From Acanthornis magna (Eukaryota > Chordata > Aves > Passeriformes > Acanthizidae): DNA of 64,000 bases. Made by a program: the position numbers and the translations under genes. Below, one piece after another: positions 25,603 to 58,493 of this stretch. The DNA lies in contig JAWUZG010000084.1 of NCBI GenBank assembly GCA_036785705.1, positions 12,413,501-12,477,500 of the forward strand, read 5' to 3'. How positions within the stretch are numbered: the first letter of the stretch is position 1; every line of letters begins with the position of its first letter. The notes under the pieces were generated by a model that was given only the letters and a program-made list of their open reading frames with translations, did not search any database and was not told the DNA's origin.

Positions 25603-27529
25603 CCTGACTGAAATTCCTGGATAATGTTGTATGCGGTTACAGAGTTGCCATGTTTCATGCTGGAGCTATCTTCCTTCATGATGGGGGATGTAATTCTTCT
25701 GCATTCCAACTGGACTGTGAGGATTAATTAAAGTTTGCAACGCATTGAGAGTACCTTGTATGCCATTGAAGTGGAAATTATTGTTTGTTACAGACAGTCC
25801 GAGCACCATCTGGGCTTTCCATGTTCCTGTTTCAGCTCAGTTGTACATTACCAAGTTTGATCTGGCACCATGAACAAAAGATCAGCATTGCAGTCCCCTT
25901 CTGTGTTTGGTGCTGTGTCCAGCCCCTGTGTAAGTCTGCATATGTCCCAGCAAGCTGTGCTCAGCACACCAGGACTCCAAGGGCTTTTCTATAGCTGAAA
26001 GCCTATGACATCCCTTTCCTTTTTCTGCACTTGCACCCTGGTACAGCTTGGATCCACAGTGTTGGATCCACAAAGCAGTGGATCCTTTTGGCCTTCTCCA
26101 CTGCCACCCCTCCCCACAATTAAATTCAAGTCAGCTTTGCGAGACCATGTAAGAAATGATGGTGGAATTGGGCTCTGCATTTCGCAAGAGATGCTTTTTC
26201 CAGTGCAACAGAACTGTCCCTTTGTGTGGTATTTAAAGTCGTATGGGGACATGGGAAAAAGGGCTGATACTGCCTGAGATCCAAACCAGCAGTGGAAATG
26301 ATGCAGAGCCATCCCATAAATGCTCCTGTATGTTCATAATACCTACAAAACTTAACCCAAAAACTGTTTTGCCAGTTCACTGCGAGATCCTCTGCAGGGC
26401 CTGGTGAATATCTCTTAACTGGACAAATCCCAGCTGTGATTTATTACCCTGCTTTTATGCAACAGCTTTCGCTCCACTAAGACTACATTTTAAAACCGTC
26501 TGGTGACTTCACCGTCTTTGTAAGCCACAATAAGCCAATGGGGTTAAATGACTGTGGGAACTCCCCCAGTATCATGAGACATACCCAAAATGTAACCACC
26601 CAGCTCACTTGTGAGCTTTCCTTGGAGCAGAAATGAGCTAACAAAGGGTTTGAAGTTTACTTCCTAATGGAAAGATTCTAATTCATATCTTACCTAAACA
26701 AACTGGGAAGCTTGACCGTCCTAAGAGTACACTATTTTCACAGAGGTACAAATGTAGTCCTCTCACCACACTAATTACTGCCATTTACATGTTTAAAGGG
26801 CCATCTGATAGGTTTCAGTTTTAGAGTCAGACCCCAGTGCTGAGTGACAAATGAACACCTAACAAAAGTCAGACACTATCCACCTGAGATTTGTGTTCAT
26901 TCACTTCCCCCATAACATCAGACTCTTCTCAGCCTTTGAAGTGTCCCTTCTGAGTTTTTGAACACGCACAGAATTAATTTGGCAGGAATTCTTCTGCAAC
27001 CCTCAGTGAGGGCAGCATCATGTGCATTACTCTCTTCCTCTGCCACCTTGAGACACTGGTTTCTGATTTTATGAAGGAAAGCTTAGGTGCATCTGCACTT
27101 TCACATTCTGGAGCCAGCCTAGGGAGAGAAGTCTATTTGATAATTTTCAAGCAATCCCACTATCAGGATGTGTATTTGTTTGTCTCTACACATCTACAAC
27201 CAGCTGTCTGGTTTTAATTTTTACCTAATGTCTTCAGAGATACTAAGCTCTTAAAAATTCCATTAAAAGTGGCAAGTGGGCCTACCACAAATCTGAAGGG
27301 TCTGTAAAAAACTGGGAACAACAGAGAAGAGACTGGAAATGAGAATGAAAGAATGATACAGGAGAAACTGATGTCTAAATGTTTATTACAAGATAAACGC
27401 AATTTATTGTCATTATAGCTTCTTTGATTACCTTTCAACCTTTTCTTAACGATCCCCATATGTTGCAAATAAGAGAATTTTACGACTTTTGTTCTCTCAC
27501 CTTTCCCATGGCTTACATTCCCGCTGTAA
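25603..27529. other. Intergenic DNA, nothing recognised
   Basis: No recognised gene or repeat. The palindrome-containing word TTGGATCCACA occurs twice within 26048-26072, a local duplication only. Confidence 0.5.
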
Positions 27530-27715
27530 TGACTAGGCTGACACCAGCCTCGCCGGCTGTTTTCGCCTGCTTGCGGAGATCCCTGGGGAACCAACCTGCC
27601 TGCTCCCGGCCGGAGGCTGGCTGCTGTTCCGGAGATGTCCGCCAGGTGGCGGTGCCACCACTGCCGTGCCACTACCAGGCCACCTGCACGCACCGATTTA
27701 AGGGGGGGGGGGGGC
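27530..27715 (+). promoter_or_regulatory. GC-rich patch with a CTCF-like motif and a G13 run
   Basis: A sharp GC-rich island of about 180 bp in AT-rich DNA. CCGCCAGGTGGCGG at 27639-27652 fits the 14-bp CTCF core consensus on the + strand, allowing G at the A/G third position. The patch ends in 13 consecutive G (27702-27714), which could form a G-quadruplex only together with other G runs. It sits 2 kb upstream of the TOLLIP start codon, so it may be an insulator or distal promoter element. Confidence 0.45.
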
Positions 27716-28204
27716 TTGTTAAACAACAAATCCTTGAAAAATGTTTAGTATGGCTTAAAATGGTGAATAAAAGTAAGTTACTAGAGTCTATATGGATTTC
27801 CTGAGAACCAGGAATAATAAACCAGGAAAACAAAAAATGAAGTTAGAAAGTGGTAGCACTGTCAGGAAGGGACAATGCCCACCTTAGTCACTGTGTATCT
27901 CTGTATGGGGAAAACAAATATCAAGAATTTCTAAGTTAATACTACTATTCTTCTTCTGTTGATATAAATTTAATAGAGGCAATAATGTCTTCTCCTGTCT
28001 GATCTCTTTGAAATTATTGCAACTACATGAGGTCTTGGAATGAAATCCACAGTAAAACCGTAACTGCTCATGGCTTAGGCAAAATTAATTTCCTAGCTTG
28101 TGTGGTTGTGGATGTAAGAATACCAATGAAGCATGTTAACACTCTTTCCCCTCCGTCCTGCCCTCATGATGTCAAGACTGTAATGATGCAATGATGTAAA
28201 GACT

Positions 28205-28869
28205 TCCTCCCTGCAGAAGAAGACTTGAGGGTGATGGTCGATGACAAACCGAACATGAGTCAGCAGTGTGTGCAAAGCCAGCCATGTCCTGGGCTGCATC
28301 AAAAGGAGTGTCACCAGCAGGGCGAGGGAATTGATTCTCACCCTCTACTCCACTCCCCTAAGACCCCACCTGGAGTACTGCACACACCTCTGGGGTCCCC
28401 AGCATAAGAAGGACATGGAACTGTTGGAGCAAGTCCAGAAAAGGATCATGAAGTTGAAAAGGAGACTGGAACACCTGCCCTACAAAGACAGGCTGAGAAA
28501 GTGGGGGCTGTTCAGCCTGGAGAAGGTTGTGGGGAGACCGCCCAGCAGCATTCTGGTATCTGAAGGGGGCCTACAGGGAAGCTGGGGAGGGACTCATTGT
28601 GAAGAGCTCTAGTGACAAGGACTAATGGGCACAAATTGAAAGTGGAGAAATTTAGTTTTGATACCGGGAAGAAATTCTTTACTGTAGGGATAGCGAGGCA
28701 CTGGAAGAGGTTGCCCAGAGGAGCTGTGGGTGCCCCATCCCCGGCAGTGTTCAAAGCCAGGCTGGATGGAGCTCTGAACACCCTGTCTAGTGGGAGGTGT
28801 GCCTGCCATGCCACGGGCATTGGAACTTTAAGGCCCGTTTCAACCCCGTAGCATTCTAGGGTTCTATGA
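28205..28869 (+). mobile_element. CR1 LINE 3' region, 5'-truncated
   Basis: About 660 bp that follow the 3' third of CR1: GAGGGTGATGGTCGATGAC, GGGCTGCATCAAAAGGAGTG, CCCCACCTGGAGTACTGCAC and the GAAATTCTTTACTGTAGGG block, ending at GCATTCTAGGGTTCTATGAA. A frame at 28268-28612 is the decayed C-terminal reverse-transcriptase reading of the element, not a host gene. It lies just upstream of the TOLLIP CpG island. Confidence 0.92.
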
Positions 28870-29696
28870 AGTAAAAAAGATGAGGCTGTTCCCACTGCAA
28901 AAAGATGTTAGAGTGGAGGAAAAAAAAAGGAAAAAAGCTGGTGCTATATTTGGAGCGTTCCTAATTGCACTGTTCTATTTCCAGCTGCTGAAATCCGCGC
29001 TAGAATTTTAATTAAGGGCTAAAATTGTGCAGCAGATCCTGACAACAGGAAACAGCCCTAACAACGGGAAACAGTTATGTTATTTAAATAGGCTTTGAAA
29101 TAATCAGATTTTATCTCCCGAAGCAGCACTCGGATGAATATTAAAGCTGCTTTTGTTCTCCCGGAAAGGGCTGCGCTTGTTCAGCGAGCTTTGGGAATCC
29201 ACTGGGGCCGCGCTAGGCAGTGAGTCGCTCCCTTTCCCACACGGCCCCCACAGATGGCAGAGCGGGGTCGGGAGCGCCCCGCGGACTCCACACAGCCCCC
29301 ACTGCCCGCGGGGCGCCCCGGGCATGAGGCAGCGGCGCCGCCAGCACAAGATGGCGGCCTGAGGCGCCGCGCCCGCCCCGCCTCCGCCGCAGCGCCGTGG
29401 CGCCCCCTACCGGCAGCGGTGCCCCTATAGCCGCGCGCTCTGCTGCGGCGGCCGCAGCGCCGGACGGCGCATGCGCAGGGCGGTGCCACACCCCTCCCGG
29501 TGCGTCACAGGCGCATGCACAAGCGGGCGCCGCTGCGCTGCCCCGGGGGTGGGGCCGCGCGGGTCAGGTGACGCGGGGCTCGCGCTGAGTGACGGGCGGC
29601 AGGACCGGGATCGGGGCTGGGAGCGGCATCGGCGGCCTGGCGGGGCGGGAGGAGGAGGAGGAGGAAGGGTCTCGGCCGCGGCCCCGGCGAGGCGCC

Positions 29697-51644
<21,948 letters not shown>

Positions 51645-54600
51645 ATGCCCTCTTCCTGCATAGTCCCCATCCTCGATGCCACTTATTTTTACTTGCCAAG
51701 CCAGGGATTTAGCTAGAGGAAGAATTTCCCAACAGCTTTCTGTTAGTGCATCGTGTGTGACAGATTATACCCCTTTTCTCCTTGGACATTTGGATCTTCT
51801 CTTTCTTTCTCAGTCTGTACATACTCAGTTTAGCTTATCTCCTACAATAGAGCAGTGAAGCATCTTTACTATCAGCTGTGCCCTGTGTGGCTATATTTTG
51901 ATGGGGTGGGGAATAATGCTGCTTTGTTTCTTTCTCTTCCCCTTTTCATAAACTTGCTCTTACATAGTAACTCTATGCAGTACAGGATTTACTAGTGTTT
52001 GTTAGATTGGGAAAAAAATCTTTCCGTGGAAGGTTTGCTCTTTAAACACAACTGATTTGTTAAAAGTATTTTGGTTTCAGCAAGCAGCCTATTTTTGCCA
52101 GAAATTAAAGGAGAGACCCTTTCTTATCCTGTGGTGTTTAGTTATTACTGTGATATATTCACACCTTCTAGATGGAATATTTTTAATTTAATAAGCTAAA
52201 TTTCTTAGGTTGTGCTGTTGGTGTTTGTAATGGGCATCTTCTATTCAATCTAGTCATTGGGCACCAAAGCAATATATTTTCTGGTGTGCATTTGAGGCTT
52301 TGTCCTCCCACATAGTATTGTTATGTATCTGTAAAATCTTAGGAGGTAACTTTTAACTCATACAGTATGTATTGCTGTAGCAGAGAACAGGATTAAGCCC
52401 TAATGTACTCCCACAGTTAATTGCACTCTAACTACTACTTCTGCATTCCCATGGTTGTTTCAAAGGATAAGTGCAGAAGGAAAGATACTTACACCTGGAA
52501 AATTATTGAAGCCGTAAAGAATTATTTAAGATGTTGTCTTACATTAAAAAAGCAGAAATCTGTGATCTGGTTATAAGGCTTCTTTCTTTAAAGCTTTGTT
52601 TCAGCAAAGTTACTGCTTTACATTAGTGGGAAAATGATTGTATTTTTCCTGTAATAAGAAATAGGCACGAAAAGTAGCTTCAGGGTCTTAGAATGGCGTT
52701 ATGAATTGCTCAGTGACTTGTTAGACTACAGCTGCTGTAGTCAATTTATTATTTGATGCAGATGGAAATAAAATTCTTTGTGAGAGACAATTTAACATAT
52801 CTGAGTTAAAGTCTGATCCTCAGAGGAGGTGTTTGTATTTATTGTTAGTGTAATTTTTTCAAATAAGAGTTGATTTTGGAGCTGCAGAGTCTTACAGTAT
52901 GCACCAGTTACTCCTGTTGGATGAATTTCTGCGGTGTCTGTTTCTGTAAAGTAATGCACTTTAAATAGTATGCACCAATTTATTTTTCCAGTGATGTGCA
53001 ATGTTGCTGTTTTGTCTCTTTAATGTTTGATTTCAAATACTTTCTACAATAGCCATAGACCTTTATATTTTCAAGAGTTGAAATGAATGTACACTTGAAA
53101 TCTAGGCTCTTGAGTGATTCATGAGAACATTAAAGCCAGGTTTGGAATAGGGAATAATAACCCATATTCTCTTCTTCCCCATACTTTCTCTCATGTCCTA
53201 TGCTTAAAATATTTTCTTTATTGTCTGATGGAAAGCTGATTTTATTCTTTCCCCTCCCCAGCCTACATTCAAGTAGCCTTTAGGTAGCACTGGCAGTAGA
53301 GCATGAATATTTATTTTTTTATCGTCAAAAGTAATAGTGAAACTTTTAAAATACAGCACCAAAAATCATCCCAGTTTCTGGCCTTTTAAAAGCTGTCTTC
53401 ATAATGTACAGTTTTAAGTTTTGTTATGAATCCCTTAACATCTTAAATTTCCCATTGAAAGCGTGTCTTTAACATCCTCCAATTGGATTTTTTAATAATG
53501 AAATTCAAGGCTATAGTTTCTGTATGCTGTTGTTGTAGAGTTGCCACACTTGTTTTCTAAAGTAAAGTGGGTATTCTTCAAGAAACTAGTCTTGCCCCTT
53601 CCCTCCAATCATGGTAAATTTTGTGATTGAGTAGGTGTAGAGGCATTTGGTCTTTTTAGCAGTGTTTCGTGACATCATGACCCAAAAAGATGAATGTTGG
53701 TAAGGATTTAAGGCTTAGATACCTCCAGGAAGAGTCCCTTGCTCTAACTTTTACACAGATAGAACTAATTGCTAGGGATGGAACAATTCAGGGAAAATGT
53801 ACATATTTAAATTTTTATATTAAAACGGTGGGATTCATAATACAGCTTTTCATAAAAGCAAGTGGTCATGGTTCAACTTAATGGCTGGTAAATTGTACTG
53901 CATCCTATTACAGCTCCATTTCAAGCATAGAACAAAACCACCTTTCAGTCCTAACTGCCAGGAGGGGTAAGTGCAAAAGTTAGGCTAGCCAGGTTTATTC
54001 ATAAACTGGGCTCTGGGCCTCTGAGGGAGGCTCCTGTTCTTAGATATATTTTTGGTGTGGTTTTTTCCTAGGCAAATGTTATGCAAAACAGGGTACATGT
54101 ATGAGTTGAAAATGGCATATGTTGGAGCAGTATGGCCAGTAGATGGATTTCAGTATCTTACACTATACTTAAATATTGTTCTGTGGACTCTTTTTTCTTT
54201 ATTTAATTAAGCATTAGAGATGAAACTCTTACGTCAAGATGTGCTACTTTCTCTTGTTAAAAAGAAGAAAATCATAAGCCTGCTCAGCTTTTCAGCATAC
54301 ATATCCTTCCAGTAAAGCTGTTTGTTGTTGGTTTGAATTGGAGAGAGATGAAAAAGGACAGGGAGTGTTTACTTATTTTAGGGTCTGTGAAATTAAGGTA
54401 TTGGAACTGAAAGTCTGTTTCTTTATTTAAAACAAACAAATTGTCAGTCATGATTGTAGCTTTTGAGAAAATGCTAATGGGGTAATACTGTGTTTGATGC
54501 TGCTCCTCTGCTTAACAGCTTCCAGCAGCTTGGAGCCAAAGCCAGCTGTATAAGACAGGCATCTGCCAGAAGTTAGTGCTCTTAGTGTAGTTTGTCCTGC

Positions 54601-54900
54601 CAAGAGCCTCAACTTGCTAAAGGTAGGAACATTTTTTGTCTAGCTAGATCCTTGCAACTTCTCTACTGCTCTTTGCATCTGCTGATGGTACTGAATGGGT
54701 TTTTTCCCCCTGTTACAAATGTTATTGCCTGTTTGGTTGATATGTAATACCGTACAGAGGATGTTTTATGCTGTAATTATTCTGAAGACATTGTTTCTCT
54801 GTATTGAGGTCCAGTGTCCAACTATGTTTCTTGCACTCTAAAGTACATTAACTTTTTCATTCTAATTTAATAAATGTATCATCTGAGTGAAAGTGTATTA
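51645..54900 (+). other. TOLLIP: TOLLIP 3' UTR (likely extent)
   Basis: No coding content. An AATAAA at 52767-52772 would give a 1.1-kb UTR, and one at 54869-54874 a 3.2-kb UTR close to the long 3' UTR known for TOLLIP in other vertebrates. Later signals at 55667-55672 and 57874-57879 could extend it. Which are used cannot be told from sequence. Confidence 0.6.
54869..54874 (+). terminator. TOLLIP: Candidate TOLLIP poly(A) signal
   Basis: Canonical AATAAA in an AT-rich context, 3.2 kb after the stop codon. A second canonical hexamer lies at 52767-52772 and a third at 55667-55672. Confidence 0.5.
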
Positions 54901-56699
54901 TGTCTCTGTTGGAGAGCACTACAATGTGAGTCTTCATCTGTAGATTGATCTAGAATTCAAGTATCAGTTACAGTCTTTTATTCAGTGTTGGACATTAGTT
55001 GGCGAATTACACTGATTCTTTAATGTGAGCGTTTGGTGGGAATAGTAACAGTAAATGCTCAAAAGAGTTCCTCTGCAGGTAGGTGCCTCTTTCTGACTGT
55101 TCTAGGGGCTACTTTCTCAAGAAAATATTCCAGTGTTGCAGGTCTAGAGGACAGAAGGAGGCAGTAGTGAGGCTGGGCTGCTTGAAGGAGTGTCAGCGGG
55201 CAAGGGAGGAGGGAAGAACAGTGTGTGGGTATGGAGGGAATGCTGCAGTGTGAAGAATTGAGGACTCTGGATGACAGTGGTGTCCAAATGAAGAGTTATG
55301 AAATAGACCATGTGTGCTGTTCCAGCTACAAAAGGAACTGACTTGATCTGCTAATACATAATAAATGAATTTGAAAGATTTGGTTTGCATAGCATCTCTT
55401 TCTAGTACCGTGATTGCAAAGCTATCTGGAGCCCTCTTTCTCACTTAACAGCATTGCCATGCTCAGTGATTATTGTGATTATTAACCAACTGCTAGTCTG
55501 AAGTATTACTGTGTTATCAAGCTAACATTTTGGGGTTTACTTTCCATTCATAGTGTGCTTTTTTTTTCAAATCAAGAGTTAATTTTTTTTAACAAATGAT
55601 AGTTGAGAGGAATCTTTCACAGCTGAATTTTCTTTATTTCCTTAATGTGTTGAGTTCCTACTGTGAAATAAAACTCGGTTCAAATTGTGCTTTTTTCTAG
55701 CCCTTGAGTATCAATTTCTGTCCCAATTTATCTTCAAAGGTTGCAGTTTGCTTTCGCATGTCTCCATTTTGCTATGAGAGATAGGAAGAGCAAGAATTAG
55801 TTTAAACAAATGTTGGCGTTCTTGTGACTGCTGAAGCATCTGTTTAGCATTTTGTATTTTTATTAGCTTTTCCATTTCAGTGTTAATCAGTGATGATGTG
55901 TGGGGGTGTAAAGAGAAATCAGTGTATTTTGAATTATTAAAACATTTCAGAATATCAATGTGAGCAGGGCCTCTAGGAGAAATGCAAATATGTGTTTTCT
56001 TAGAATAGGAAGGGAAAATGAAAACCCATATTAGCAATCTTCTCTGCAGGTTTGAGTTGTAGCCTACTGACGACTTGAGCTTTTTCTTCTAGATCCTCAG
56101 GAAGCTTAGTCAGAAACCCAAGTTAATCTATTTCCATGCAGCAGTATATTTTAGAAGTAGTTTCTTTACTATCTTGCCAAAAAGCATAATTAATTTTGTA
56201 AGAACAAATAGACTATACTTAGGTTATACCATAACTTTTGAAGGAAAATTTGCATATAGACAGGAAAAGTGAATTCATGGAAAGCAAGTAGATTGAAAAT
56301 TATCGTAGCTGTATCTGTATTTCCATGGATGAGAGAACTATGAAAATACTACTGTTTGATGTATTCAAAGAGTTCACTTAGAACATGTTTTTAAAACATT
56401 TCAGTGTGGTAGATACAAATAGACAACTTTTATAAGTTTAATGTATTTATCATTGAAAGAGTATGGATGATTCAATTTGTTTTAAAATCATCTTCAATTA
56501 GAAAATAACCGCAGTGAATGAAAAAGTACACTGAGCTTACCTTTCATGTCTCTGCTGTCCATGTTTCTTTATGGATTATTAGGAACTTGACAGTCACAGG
56601 ACAATGTTTTTCTTCCTTAAATTTGTAATCTCTGTAATAGTAATCATCTTAATGTGGAGTATTCAGGTTAATTTGAAATGCTTCATGCTCTTTTTAAAA

Positions 56700-57640
56700 C
56701 TATTTACTAAGCAGTTATAAGAGTACATAGTGTAGTGAGGGGAATTGTGCCAAGTTCCTGCCTGGTACAGCTGGGATACTCCTGTGTGACTACCCCACCT
56801 TCCCAGGTGCCCTTGTGTAATAGGTACAAGGCTCTGCAAGTGGAAACCAGGCAGTGGTGCGGATGATGCCTCATCTGTGTTGGAAGACTCGCCAAGGGTA
56901 AGTTCCTCTATGCACGGTGTCAAAACTGCTTTCAGAAAGAAAGAACAGGTGTTGGCATGGGAGACCCTCTAGTGAGTGGAACAGAAGGTCCAATTTCCTG
57001 GCAAGGCCCACTTCTTAAGGAAGTCGTCTGCTTCCCTGGGGCCTTGGTTAGAGATGTGATGAGGAAACTTTCAGCTCTGGTACAGCCCTTGGACTTCCTT
57101 AATAATCTGTTATTGCTTTCTCATTTTGGCAATGATGAAGTTTGAAATGTGAAGGCCAAGGATGATCAGAAGGGATTTCAGGGCCTTGGGACACCTGGTT
57201 ACTATGGGATCAGGAGCATGAGTAGTGTTCTTCATCCTTCCAGCTGCAGGGAATGATGAGGGAAGAAACAAGAAGAACCAGCAGATCAATACTTGGTGGC
57301 AACAGCTGGAGTACACCTGTCTCAAACAGAAAAGAATCTTTGCACACGGGTGCAGTGCTTGTTGAAAGAGCTTTAAACTGAAGGGGAAAAGGGCTCAACC
57401 CAAGCTTACTGGCCATAAGTCTGGTGGCCACACAACAGTGTTTGAGGGATGGAGTGGTAGCAAGATCTTCACACTGCTCCAAGATGCGTGAGTACACTGG
57501 AGCACGTTTGAAATACATATGATGCATGCAGCATTAGGAACAAACTAAAGGAGCTGGAAATGAGCAAATAAGAGAGGGGTGGTTTTTGTCCATGTACCTT
57601 TTATGCCAGTGGGAAGAGTTGTTTAGACGTGGGTGAGGGA
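56700..57640 (+). mobile_element. CR1 LINE 5' half (ORF1 esterase relic), lacking the 3' end
   Basis: The frame from 56957 reads MGDPLVSGTEGP, then VVCFPGALVRDVMRKLSALV, then LLLSHFGNDEV. That is the CR1 ORF1 esterase-like (SGNH-type) segment, in which the GDS nucleophile block has become GDP. Further 3', GATCAGAAGGGATTTCAGGGC, GGTTACTATGGGATCAGGAGC and CTGGAGTACACCTGTCTCAAA followed by AGAGCTTTAAACTGAAGG match the CR1 segment between the two ORFs, and from about 57480 traces of the start of ORF2. The 3' half is absent. It lies in the TOLLIP-mucin intergenic space. Not functional. Confidence 0.8.
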
Positions 57641-57873
57641 ATTTTACCTCGTCCAGGAAGAGGGCTGTATTCCCAAAGGCTACTAGAGAATGTGCCCCTC
57701 TGAGTTAGAAAACTTCTGATGCCATTGGACTCTCTGTCATTTAGATAATGAAGATGGGTATTGGACAGTCACCATAATTGAAAAGTACTGAAAGTTTTAC
57801 TGATCAAATGAAAACAGCTTTGTCTGTGTCGCTGAGATATGTTCGACAAAATGGTTCTATAAAAAGGACATGT

Positions 57874-57879
57874 AATAAA
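57874..57879 (+). terminator. Distal + strand AATAAA facing the mucin gene
   Basis: TGTAATAAAG, a good poly(A) hexamer on the + strand, 233 bp before the mucin's own signal on the other strand. It may serve the longest TOLLIP transcripts or be unused. Confidence 0.35.
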
Positions 57880-58106
57880 GCTTTCCACTAGGCACAAGAA
57901 GTGCAATGTAGCTGCAGTGTTTTCTTGCTTTATTTTTTAGAGACCCCTTAATTTTTTTTACCCCAATAGGTTTTGTGATCAAGTATAAATGTGTTTGCAT
58001 CTTTCTGTAAGTTACACAAGGTATTTTGCACAGTCATGTGTTTTTACCCTTCAATACTGTAATACTTAAAAAAAAACCCAAACACTACAATTATTTGACC
58101 TTTTTT

Positions 58107-58112
58107 TTTATT
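58107..58112 (-). terminator. Mucin poly(A) signal
   Basis: TTTATT on the + strand, AATAAA on the - strand, 120 bases downstream of the mucin stop codon. It is the first canonical hexamer after that stop. Confidence 0.7.
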
Positions 58113-58231
58113 ATTTTTTCAAGTAAGAAATGAAAAAAAGAATATTAAAGAAGGAGCAGAAGTTATTCTGGGGAAGACATGATTCCAGCTTCCCCAGGGT
58201 CTCTGCTTTCTTTTTCCAGTGATCATATCTT

Positions 58232-58493
58232 TCAGCTCAGTTGCCATTGGGAACCAAGTGATACAGCCTGTTGCAATTGGGAACTGTATTTTGCAGATTG
58301 TTGGATTTGGGAGTCACGTGCTGCAGAGGTTTGTGAAGAGCAAGCATTCGCACAGTGGCAGTTTTCCACATAGAGATAGTTATAATTTATGCTGGTTCCA
58401 TTTTGGCAGGTCAGGGTCACCTCTCTGGTTTGGGTGCTGAATTCCTGGCAGCAACCACACTCGTGTTCCATCTGGTTTGCTTCAAAAGAGTAC
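58232..58493 (-). CDS. MUC5B: Mucin last coding exon: rest of CTCK and repeat tail
   Basis: Completes the split Val, then [35 protein letters not shown], then a 35-residue tail and TGA (58232-58234). The CGCC and CHC-x3-C cysteines complete the knot. NGT is a potential N-glycosylation site. The tail contains a 10-residue tandem repeat (see findings). Confidence 0.93.

Noticed and set aside
28268..28612. 114-codon ORF resembling a reverse-transcriptase C-terminus
   Set aside because: It is part of the truncated CR1 LINE, not a host gene.
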